DNA of 64,000 nucleotides. Origin: Pseudomonas zanjanensis (GTDB lineage Bacteria; Pseudomonadota; Gammaproteobacteria; Pseudomonadales; Pseudomonadaceae). Position numbers and translations under genes: made by a program. Location: positions 3,162,001 through 3,226,000 of the forward strand of contig NZ_JABWRB020000001.1 in the NCBI RefSeq assembly GCF_014268745.2, written 5' to 3'. The notes beneath the pieces were generated by a model, which was not told the origin of the DNA, did not search any database, and worked only from the letters and a program-made list of their open reading frames with translations. Of this stretch, positions 24,961-32,548 are shown piece by piece. The number at the start of each line of letters is the position of its first letter. The stretch's first letter is position 1.

Positions 24961-27900
24961 GCCGAAAGATCTCCAAGTTGCACGCGCTTCACGCCGTTTT
25001 CGTCGTAGACCTTGATCGCGCGATTGGTCATGGTCAGGCGCCCACCGCCAGGTGCTGGACCGTTGAACTCCAGGTTTCCGGCTTTATCCAAGCGCCAGCC
25101 CTGCGAGCCGGCAACGTAGTTATCCGATTGCAGGTACTGGCCGATCTTCAGCATCGTGATGCTGCCGTCCTGGATGAAGGCCGAGTTCATGAACACCTGG
25201 CCGCCTTGGACCGCAAACGGAACCGACACGGCGCCGCCAGCGATGGTGTTCACAATCGCGAACCGGTCAGCACTCACGAGGAACTGGCTTTGCAGGCCCG
25301 CCGGGCCGTTCTCGATGCCCAAGGCAACGCCTGCGGTGATGTATTGCCCTGTTCCGGAGTTGTACTGCATCTTCACGGACCAGCTCGCGTTCACCTTCCC
25401 GTTCACGTCGTTGATGATCGACGTGTTCTGCTGGATAGCGGTTTGTTGCTGGCCAACGGTGGTGCTGATCTGGGAAAGCTGCTGCGCCGTGGCCTGCTGA
25501 TTGGTGACGACCACCTGTTCGAGCAGGGTGACGTTCGCCGCGGTGCCGGCCACCTGGGCATCCAAAGTGGTCAAGCGCCGGGCCGAGGCTTCGTTTTCAG
25601 AGGCTCGAACGCTGCTCTCCGAGGCTATAGCCGCGGTGCTGGTCCACCCCTTGATGGCATCGGCCAGCTCCCCTTCCCCGTTGTCGTCCCGATACGCAGC
25701 CCGCAAGGCTTCGAAGGCCGTGGCCTGGGCGGTGACCACGCCGTCGATCTCGGTAATGTCAGCGGTATTGGTCGCCACCTGCTGAGCCAGGCCATTGGCC
25801 GTCTCGACCGACTGCCCCACATCGAGCCAGTAGGTGGTGTTTGGCGGCGGCTTGTTAATCGGCACGGGGGCCTTGGCCTGGTACAGCCGCTGCCCCTGAC
25901 GAACGATGTCGTTTTTGACATAGGTCTTGGCCGGGTCATAGAGCAGGATGTCGTCGAGCGCGTCGATCTGGTCCTGGAGGCCGGGTATTTTCTCGATTTC
26001 CGTGAGCAGATCCTCACCGAGCTCCGTTTCCGTGATCTGCCCCTTGATCAAATCAAGGATCGGCCCGGCGTTCGAACTGGCCTGGCCCAGCACCCCGTTG
26101 CCGACTGGGTGCCATGGCCCGATGTTCCCGGTGCGGTCCACCAGGCGCGCCCAGAAAAAGAACGTAGCCCCGGCCAGCAGGCTTTGCAGGTTGTAATCGT
26201 TCTGGGGATACGCCAGGTCGGCCAGCTTCGTGGCATTTTCCAGGACGTTGGTTGGGCCGTACCAGATCTCTGTCCGCTGGGTGTCCTCGGCGCCAGCAGG
26301 GAATCCCCACTTGAGGCCGATGCCAAACAGCAGCGAGGTCGCCGTCAGGAACGACACCGCCGGCGGCAGGCCTTCCTTGCCCTTGAGCTCGGTCAGCATG
26401 GAGTTACGCCAGATCGACGAGATGTCGAATGCACTCACCGCGCGGACGCGGGCAACGTAGGCGCCGGCATAGATGCCCACTACATCGACGTTGGTCGAGC
26501 CGGTGCGCTGGACCTTGATCCAGTTCCCGCTGTCCTTTCGCCATTCGACGTCATAGGCCACCGCCCCATCGACGGCAGGCCAGCTGATTGTCATGGTGGC
26601 CACTGCCAACCCCTGGACAACCGAGGAGGTCGATACGACTGTGACACTCGTAGGCGCAGGCACGACGGTGATCGGAATGACACTGATCGGCCGGTCTTCC
26701 AGGCGTGCGCCGGTGTCGATAAAGGCGAACTTGCTTGGCTCGTACTGCAGAGCACTGATCTCGAAGTCGCCCTCGGTGGTGCGCTTGGTCCGCAGGACCC
26801 GGTACAACGGGATCGCTAGGTCGTCAGCATCCAGCGCCCACTGAAGCTGTGCCCGCGGCGCCTCGCTGTAGGCGACGGTCACGGTCACGGCACGGCCAGC
26901 GACACTCTGTACGGTGCGCCCTTCTGCGCGCCCGCCGGGCAGGTTGATGATCAGTCGGTCCCCGGCCTTCGCCAGGGTGTCGCGGTCAAGAGTCACAACA
27001 CGACCGGCCACAGCCGATATCCGCCCGCCAATCTCCCGGCCAGCCAGCAGAGAATCGGCCACAGGAATGATGTGGCCCGGGAGCGGGATCACGCCTTCCA
27101 TGCCGGTCTTGAAAGTGACAGTGCGGTCCAGGTTGTTGCTCAGGATCGCCCACTTACCACGGCGCTGGGCCTCGGATGCACGGGTGCAGCCAATGGCACT
27201 CAGTTCAGTTGGTCGGTCCCCATAGCGGCGCTGAAGGCTCAGATCAGAAAACGGAATGACGTCGGTGTCGTAGTTGTTCGCCGGGTTGTCGTAGCTGACA
27301 AGGGCCCGGGTATACCGGGTCTTCGCCGAGGCGCTGCCGTAGGAGAACTTCCCGTCGATGACATTCGCCCGGGTGAATACGTAGTCGAAGTCCTGCGCAC
27401 GCGGCATGTCGGCCTGCATGATCAGCTGGCCCTGGGCCCAGTAGGTCATCCCGCGGTAGATGCCGGAGATGTCCCGCAGCAGCGTCCAGGCGTCGGCCTT
27501 GCCTTGCAGGTTCATGTCACAGAGGAAGCGCGGCTCTGTGCCGCCCAGGCCGTCGGGAACGAGCTGGTCGCAGTACTGTGCGATCCGGTACAGCTCCCAC
27601 TTGTCGACCATGAACGCCTTGATGCGCTTGCCCAGGCCGAAACGGTCTTCAGTGCAAACGCCGTACGTGATCCAGGCCGGGTTATTGGTCCAGGCCAGCT
27701 TCATGCTGCCGTCCCACGTGCCCGTGTAGGTGCGGCTGATCGGGTCGTAGTTGCTCGGGACCTGCCATTTCCGGGCCTTGCACTTCACGGTGACGGCTGG
27801 GATGTTGGTGAACTGCTCGGCGTCGAACTCGATGTACAGCAGCGCGGTGTTCGGGTAGCGCAGCTTCGCATCGATCACCTCGGTGAAGCCGGCGATCAGC

Positions 27901-28526
27901 ATGGTGTCGGCAATCTTGTTGCTGTTCTGGTTCGGCGTGATGCGGCGGACGCGGATCTGCCAGCCTGTGGTTGCCTCTGGCAGATCGACACGCTTGGAGC
28001 GTTCATAGCGGGTGGTGGTCTTCCCATCCGCAGCATCTATCAGCACCTGCTGATAGGCTCCGCCGTCGGTAGCCACGTCGATTGCGTACTCGATGCGATA
28101 GCCGCCAATGTTGCCTTGGTTGTCCTGGCGCTGAAGCGCGGGCCAGGCGAAGCGCAGGCGCACGGCTGAAAGTTGGGTGTTCGTAACGGACCGAACCCAG
28201 GCCGCATCGCTGCGCAGCTCGATGTTCAACGATGTCTCGTTCTCAACAGATGGAATTCCGGGGATGTAGGTCTGATCGACAGACCCGGATCGCCACTCCC
28301 ACTTCACGTTGGGGAAGTTGACGTTGCCGCTGGCGTCGTTGATCGGCGTGTTGTCCAGGTAGATGTCGGCAGCCGTGGGCACCCCTTCAAATTCACCCTC
28401 TCCCACCGCAATGAGCAGCTTCGCCACGTTCGTCGAGCGCAAGTTGTCGCTGGCCTCAGTCGGGGACTTAGGCTTTTTGTCTCCGCCTTTCGCGCCATGA
28501 ATATCGATCTTGCGTGCTGCGCCCAT
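24957..28526 (-). CDS. tail tip attachment protein J
   Basis: A 1189-residue protein of lambda gpJ type: N-terminal GGDKKPKSPTEASDNL, central Phage-tail_3 domain (ITYGVCTEDRFGLGKRI, then DMNLQGKADAWTLLRDISGI), fibronectin-like segments around 640-800, and a coiled-coil-rich C-terminus with a DUF1983-like end. It forms the central tip and contacts the host receptor. An internal terminator-like hairpin separates it from gpI. Confidence 0.92.
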   Translation of the reverse strand: MGAARKIDIHGAKGGDKKPKSPTEASDNLRSTNVAKLLIAVGEGEFEGVPTAADIYLDNTPINDASGNVNFPNVKWEWRSGSVDQTYIPGIPSVENETSLNIELRSDAAWVRSVTNTQLSAVRLRFAWPALQRQDNQGNIGGYRIEYAIDVATDGGAYQQVLIDAADGKTTTRYERSKRVDLPEATTGWQIRVRRITPNQNSNKIADTMLIAGFTEVIDAKLRYPNTALLYIEFDAEQFTNIPAVTVKCKARKWQVPSNYDPISRTYTGTWDGSMKLAWTNNPAWITYGVCTEDRFGLGKRIKAFMVDKWELYRIAQYCDQLVPDGLGGTEPRFLCDMNLQGKADAWTLLRDISGIYRGMTYWAQGQLIMQADMPRAQDFDYVFTRANVIDGKFSYGSASAKTRYTRALVSYDNPANNYDTDVIPFSDLSLQRRYGDRPTELSAIGCTRASEAQRRGKWAILSNNLDRTVTFKTGMEGVIPLPGHIIPVADSLLAGREIGGRISAVAGRVVTLDRDTLAKAGDRLIINLPGGRAEGRTVQSVAGRAVTVTVAYSEAPRAQLQWALDADDLAIPLYRVLRTKRTTEGDFEISALQYEPSKFAFIDTGARLEDRPISVIPITVVPAPTSVTVVSTSSVVQGLAVATMTISWPAVDGAVAYDVEWRKDSGNWIKVQRTGSTNVDVVGIYAGAYVARVRAVSAFDISSIWRNSMLTELKGKEGLPPAVSFLTATSLLFGIGLKWGFPAGAEDTQRTEIWYGPTNVLENATKLADLAYPQNDYNLQSLLAGATFFFWARLVDRTGNIGPWHPVGNGVLGQASSNAGPILDLIKGQITETELGEDLLTEIEKIPGLQDQIDALDDILLYDPAKTYVKNDIVRQGQRLYQAKAPVPINKPPPNTTYWLDVGQSVETANGLAQQVATNTADITEIDGVVTAQATAFEALRAAYRDDNGEGELADAIKGWTSTAAIASESSVRASENEASARRLTTLDAQVAGTAANVTLLEQVVVTNQQATAQQLSQISTTVGQQQTAIQQNTSIINDVNGKVNASWSVKMQYNSGTGQYITAGVALGIENGPAGLQSQFLVSADRFAIVNTIAGGAVSVPFAVQGGQVFMNSAFIQDGSITMLKIGQYLQSDNYVAGSQGWRLDKAGNLEFNGPAPGGGRLTMTNRAIKVYDENGVKRVQLGDLSA

Positions 28527-28541
28527 GCTTTCCTCCAGGCG

Positions 28542-28564
28542 AAAAAAAACCGCCTCATGGGCGG
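28542..28564 (-). terminator. intrinsic terminator between gpI and gpJ genes
   Basis: CCGCC/GGCGG stem with loop CATGA followed by eight T on the minus strand. Confidence 0.65.
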
Positions 28565-28583
28565 CCTGCTTACTGCGTTCGGT

Positions 28584-29180
28584 TTACGTTTTGTCTTCGG
28601 CGTAGATCGAGGCGGAAATGATCATCCCACCCCACCGGCGCTCGCCGATGCAGATCGGGACAGGGTTGCCGCTGGCCGTGGTGTTCTTGGCGCTGCCGAA
28701 GGCGTAGGACGGTGCGTTCTCAGGTCCGGCACTTTGCTTGAGTCCGGAGGCCTGGGGGCTGAGCATCTGGATGACGCCGCCGGCGATGAGGCCAATGCCC
28801 GCAGGAGTCAAATATGGTGCAGTAACCGGAAATACATAGGAAATCGCCAGCAGAACCACACCCACTACAGTCTGCAATACGCCGCCTCGCTTGCTGCCTT
28901 CAACCACTGGAACGATTCGAATCTCGCGCGTTCCGCCCAGGTCAAACTCTGTTTCCCCTACGTTCCTACGATTGCGGAACACAGCGAAGCGCATCCCCAA
29001 GGAGGCGAGCCGTTTGATTTCCTTTTCGAATCCATCAATGGTGCAATTCAACGCTTTGAACACCTCACGAGAGGTTCCAGAGTCGATCTGCTTGGGATGA
29101 TCGCGTCCAAACTTCCTGGCCAGCGACCCTGACAGCTTGACCATAGTCATGCCTGAATTGAATGAAACAGCGTCGGCCAT
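28584..29180 (-). CDS. tail assembly protein I
   Basis: A 198-residue lambda gpI-like protein: DUF1353-free N-terminal ubiquitin-like part (MTMVKLSGSLARKFGRDH), a central hydrophobic glycine-rich region (TPAGIGLIAGGVIQMLSPQA) and a C-terminal GNPVPICIGERRWGG. It works in tip assembly with K, L and J. Confidence 0.85.
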   Translation of the reverse strand: MADAVSFNSGMTMVKLSGSLARKFGRDHPKQIDSGTSREVFKALNCTIDGFEKEIKRLASLGMRFAVFRNRRNVGETEFDLGGTREIRIVPVVEGSKRGGVLQTVVGVVLLAISYVFPVTAPYLTPAGIGLIAGGVIQMLSPQASGLKQSAGPENAPSYAFGSAKNTTASGNPVPICIGERRWGGMIISASIYAEDKT

Positions 29181-29195
29181 CGCCTTCTCCTTCCA

Positions 29196-29227
29196 TAAAA
29201 AAACCGCCTCTCGGCGGTTTCGTTTTT
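29196..29227. terminator. bidirectional terminator upstream of gpI
   Basis: AAACCGCC/GGCGGTTT 8-bp stem with loop of four, flanked by A- and T-runs. It directly abuts the stop of the lipoprotein gene. Confidence 0.75.
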
Positions 29228-29567
29228 ATCGACATTTTTGAAGCGAGTCTCGAAGAGCTCCTCGTCCCAGCTGCGACCATGCAACACGCTGGTATAGCTT
29301 GGCGACGCTGCCAGACTTGGCATGGCTTATGTCCAGCACATCGTCAGTTTGCTGCGCGAAACCGCTTACAAGGCGATATCCGGCCGGCGTTTCGCTCATG
29401 CTCGCATTGGAGTTGTGCTCCTGCCATTCAGGGAACACACAGAGGGCGAAGGCTTTCGGCGCCTTGGTGGATGTAACAGTGACTGCCGGGGCTGATGACA
29501 TCAGGTCGGATGGCGATGAGCACCCCGCCAGCAAAGCGACAGCTACCGCGCCTACGAACAATCTCAT
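29226..29567 (-). CDS. predicted phage lipoprotein (moron candidate)
   Basis: From the ATG at 29567 (AGGAG upstream) a 113-residue protein with signal and lipobox LLAGC (about residues 12-16), SSPS after the cysteine. The mature part is soluble with one further Cys pair. It lies among tail genes but is bounded by terminators on both sides, the layout of a lysogeny-expressed 'moron'. Phage lipoproteins often block superinfection at the outer membrane; here that is a guess. Confidence 0.65.
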   Translation of the reverse strand: MRLFVGAVAVALLAGCSSPSDLMSSAPAVTVTSTKAPKAFALCVFPEWQEHNSNASMSETPAGYRLVSGFAQQTDDVLDISHAKSGSVAKLYQRVAWSQLGRGALRDSLQKCR

Positions 29568-29611
29568 GGGGTCACTCCTGTGGAAGATGGCCACAAGATA
29601 TCAGAAATGAA

Positions 29612-29637
29612 AAAGCCCAGCGGGTGGGCTGGGCTTT
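29612..29637. terminator. terminator between P63C gene and lipoprotein gene
   Basis: AAAGCCCAGC/GCTGGGCTTT 10-bp stem with a six-base loop. Confidence 0.75.
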
Positions 29638-29661
29638 GTGAGTGAGCGGGGAAGTCGGCAC

Positions 29662-30627
29662 TTAAAGGTTAAGGGATCGCTGTCCGTGAATCTGTTCGGC
29701 AATGTGCCGCTCGTACTCTTCACGACTCCTCGAGACAGATGCGATACCCATAATCTTGCCTACCTGGGTCCGCAGTGCTTTTACGCCAATCTCACTGAGA
29801 AACATGTGAATCTTATCGCCTTTCTCGCCGTTTTCTTGCTTGCTTGCTTTAGCCAAGCTGAAGACTTTTCCCGCGCTTTTCGCTAACGGCTTGTAAATGT
29901 GGTCGATCGTCAAATACTTGAATTCCCAGGGCCGGCCTCTTTCGGGCTTCACGAGCCCATACAACCGATACCACTGTTCGTACAGTTCTGGGGAGAATTC
30001 CTTCTCGTACTCGCGAGCTTCTTCCGCAACGTACATTTTGTACGCCGCAATGACTTCCTCTTTGGTCCTGTCGTATCCGGCCAGCGCATAGACCAACCCC
30101 TGAATACCGGCTTTAGCAGACGCTCCCAGAATAATTTGGGCCTGGGCAACGATTTTCGCGTGCCTTGGAAGCAAATCACCACGCGCATTAGCCGCCACGA
30201 GCGCCTGGCAGATGTCGATCAGCAAGCCTACCTCGTAACCATGAATTTTTCGAGGAAGAGGCAGTTTCGCTCCCGGGTCAGAACCCTTAAAAATCAATGG
30301 GTTATCCACTTTTTTTAGTAGGTTCGCTCCCAGAGCTTTCGAGATGGTTTTGCCGTGGACAAACCTAGACAGTGCGGTGCCGCTAGAGTCCGAATTCAGG
30401 AGAGCTACAGCCATCCCACGCTGACCAATCACAGCGGTTTTCTGTGAATCATTAAGGACGTAGCACTCAACATCAATGCCGAACGCCTCCTTAAAGTTGC
30501 CCTGGTGCGCGACACCTGTTCCCCAGCGAGTTGCGGCCCCTTTTTTCGCAATTTCTGTTCTAGCTTCTGATGTCAGTGCCAGCGCTCGTGCTGCACCACC
30601 TTTGGCCTTACCCTTTAATTCGGTCAT
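29662..30627 (-). CDS. P63C-domain protein (moron candidate)
   Basis: A 321-residue protein with a lysine/alanine-rich N-terminus, a middle region (KTISKALGANLLKKVDNPLIF, with GYEVGLLIDICQALVAA), and the P63C domain in the C-terminal half (YEKEFSPELYEQWYRLYGL, then YLTIDHIYKPLA). P63C proteins occur in many phages and mobile elements and are thought to bind nucleic acid or act as regulators; none is well characterised here. It sits between tail genes K and I but has its own promoter and two flanking palindromes, and a terminator after it. Confidence 0.8.
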   Translation of the reverse strand: MTELKGKAKGGAARALALTSEARTEIAKKGAATRWGTGVAHQGNFKEAFGIDVECYVLNDSQKTAVIGQRGMAVALLNSDSSGTALSRFVHGKTISKALGANLLKKVDNPLIFKGSDPGAKLPLPRKIHGYEVGLLIDICQALVAANARGDLLPRHAKIVAQAQIILGASAKAGIQGLVYALAGYDRTKEEVIAAYKMYVAEEAREYEKEFSPELYEQWYRLYGLVKPERGRPWEFKYLTIDHIYKPLAKSAGKVFSLAKASKQENGEKGDKIHMFLSEIGVKALRTQVGKIMGIASVSRSREEYERHIAEQIHGQRSLNL

Positions 30628-30702
30628 GCAAGCATACTCTGGATGTGTATGCTTGCATTTAGCGCCACACTTGCAAGCATGTCAACAGATTACATGCTTG
30701 CA
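30626..30702 (-). promoter_or_regulatory. promoter and double palindromic operator of the P63C gene
   Basis: Two palindromes share one half-site: ATGCAAGCATAC with its complement (30626-30637, 30647-30658), and TGCAAGCATGT with its complement (30672-30682, 30692-30702), each around a 9-base spacer. On the minus strand a perfect -35 TTGACA (30685-30680) is 17 bases from CTAAAT (30662-30657). The start codon lies at the edge of the first palindrome and has no clear ribosome site, so the hairpin could also hide it in RNA. Confidence 0.75.
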
Positions 30703-31448
30703 TTTTTATGCCGAAGAATCAGCCGGGTTCGGTCAAGCCACGGCCCACCGAAGACGATTATTTCGCTCGGGCGCCCATACAGGTGGTGCAGCAGGAATGG
30801 CCCTGGGCCGAAGGTAGCGGCATCCTCGCCGGGAAGCACCGGATCAGCGCCAAGGAAAATACCAGCGTGGTTCGGATGAACCGTCCGCCCCACCTCCATC
30901 ACAATCATGTCGCCGCGCTGTGGCTGGTCGACCCGGTAGAAACCAGCGGCCTCGTAGTTCGCCTCGTACAGGCTGGCATTGTCCTTGCTCTCCCACCAGC
31001 CGTCGGCGCGCATAAAGGCCTCGAACTCGAGTCCCCACTCGCGTTTGTACCAATCCGCGCAGACCTGCCAGCAATCCCAGGCGCCGTGGACAAATGGCCG
31101 CTTCAGTAATGGCGTCTCGCCGGTGGGTACTATCGTCCGCAAGTCGCCCTCCGGCCAGCTCAGGATGTGCCAGGGCATGGCCGTGGCTTCGCACATCGCC
31201 AGGTCGCGCGGTGACGGTCTGCTGGTGGCGTCCGGGTGCGAGTGAACGATGCCGATCACTTCGCCCAGGTCTTCAGCCGCGGCGTATTCCTCAGGATCTA
31301 TGCGGAACTCCTCGCTCGGCTCCGTCGCGATGTTCGTGCAAGGGAGGTACTGCTGCTTCCGGCCCAGCGCCAGCAGCAGCCCGCAGCACTCTTTCGGGTA
31401 CTCGGCCGCCGCGTGCAACTGAATCGCGCTCAAGATGTGTTTGCGCAT
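30690..31448 (-). CDS. tail assembly protein K (JAB + NlpC/P60)
   Basis: A 252-residue two-domain protein from the ATG at 31448. The N-terminal JAMM metalloprotease fold has GIVHSHPDATSRPSPRDLA (His-x-His...Asp, about residues 66-84). The C-terminal NlpC/P60 cysteine peptidase has AWDCWQVCADWY (Cys near 123) and a later His in HPNHAGIFLG. Lambda gpK has the same layout. Confidence 0.9.
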   Translation of the reverse strand: MRKHILSAIQLHAAAEYPKECCGLLLALGRKQQYLPCTNIATEPSEEFRIDPEEYAAAEDLGEVIGIVHSHPDATSRPSPRDLAMCEATAMPWHILSWPEGDLRTIVPTGETPLLKRPFVHGAWDCWQVCADWYKREWGLEFEAFMRADGWWESKDNASLYEANYEAAGFYRVDQPQRGDMIVMEVGRTVHPNHAGIFLGADPVLPGEDAATFGPGPFLLHHLYGRPSEIIVFGGPWLDRTRLILRHKNASM

Positions 31449-31450
31449 GG

Positions 31451-32200
31451 TCAGCTCCGGGCGATCAAGGAAACAGCAGGGAAACCGCCGAATGGCAAGG
31501 CGTTTCCCTCGCCGAAGCGTGGAATGCATCCCCGGCCAAGCGTGGCATCACATTCGTCGAGTTCTGGGTTATCGGTGACCACCCCATCCTTTGTCACGTA
31601 GGGCCCGGTGTAGCCGCAGTTCGGCCCACGGTAGCCGCCGGTAAGGCACCAATGGCACAGCGTCGTGGCCTGGCGCCCGATGGACTCCCCGCCCACGTCA
31701 CCAGGGCTGGCAAGCTCCCAAGTGACCGTCTCACCGTCCTCATTCGTCTTCTGGTCGATGTACCACACATCGATCGTCTCTTGGGTTGGGTCGGCCTGAG
31801 GATTGCCGCCGGGGAAGTTCTCTGCGTCGAGGTACGTGCCCAGCGTGTGGCGCATGGTCAGCTTGAACTCGAGCAAGTCATCGAAGGCCAGGCACAGGGC
31901 GGTAATCCGACCATTGACGTTACCCACCGACAACGTTGGGCGGACGGCCGTGCCGTCGCCGTTGGATTCAATGCCGTCGATCTGCATCGGCCAGGCGCCG
32001 TACTCGTTGCCCTGCCAGTAAATCGACTTGGCCTGCAATTCATCTGCCGCGGCGCCGGCGGCGATCAGTTCCGCAGCCGTGTACGGTATCGAGTGCCCAT
32101 GGAAGCGCAGGACATCTGCGCCATAGTCAGACCCGTCCAATTCGAAAAGCAGCACTTCGCTGCCAGGCTCGAGAACCTGGATTTCACTGATCAGCGGCAT
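31451..32200 (-). CDS. minor tail protein L
   Basis: A 249-residue gpL-like protein. The C-terminal half has the cysteine cluster (LCHWCLTGG, GPNCGY, LDECDATLGRGC) that holds an iron-sulfur cluster in lambda gpL. It joins the tail tip with K, I and J. It ends two bases before the K start codon. Confidence 0.9.
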   Translation of the reverse strand: MPLISEIQVLEPGSEVLLFELDGSDYGADVLRFHGHSIPYTAAELIAAGAAADELQAKSIYWQGNEYGAWPMQIDGIESNGDGTAVRPTLSVGNVNGRITALCLAFDDLLEFKLTMRHTLGTYLDAENFPGGNPQADPTQETIDVWYIDQKTNEDGETVTWELASPGDVGGESIGRQATTLCHWCLTGGYRGPNCGYTGPYVTKDGVVTDNPELDECDATLGRGCIPRFGEGNALPFGGFPAVSLIARS

Positions 32201-32209
32201 GATTGCCCC

Positions 32210-32548
32210 TTAAGGGAGAAACGATTGGGTGAAGGTAGTGGTCAGGGTGAACCACCCGGCACCTTTCGGCGTGATCGACGGTGCAGTGCCGCGGAAGAAT
32301 GAGAGCTCCCCAAGCGGCGGCGTCCATAAGAACGACTTGTGCCCGGCGTGGCGATCCAGAAACGCTTTGATTTCCAGCGCCACCGCTTCCCTAACCACAA
32401 ACGTCAGCGGCCAGGAGTCGACACGATTGTTCGGGCCGTCCCCGACGACCTGCTCGTAACCGTTGCCGAACTTCGAAGAGCGGGTTCGGTATTCCGGCGT
32501 GCTGGTGGACTCGACCATTGGGCACCAGTCGAACGTTTCAACGGCCAT
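32210..32548 (-). CDS. minor tail protein M
   Basis: A 112-residue gpM-like protein (MAVETFDWCPMVESTSTPEY, then KSFLWTPPLG). It connects tape measure and tip. It overlaps the tape-measure stop by 11 bases. Confidence 0.88.
   Translation of the reverse strand: MAVETFDWCPMVESTSTPEYRTRSSKFGNGYEQVVGDGPNNRVDSWPLTFVVREAVALEIKAFLDRHAGHKSFLWTPPLGELSFFRGTAPSITPKGAGWFTLTTTFTQSFLP

Noticed and set aside
24978..28169. long plus-strand frames (613 and 365 residues) opposite gpJ
   Set aside because: Antisense shadows of the tail tip gene.
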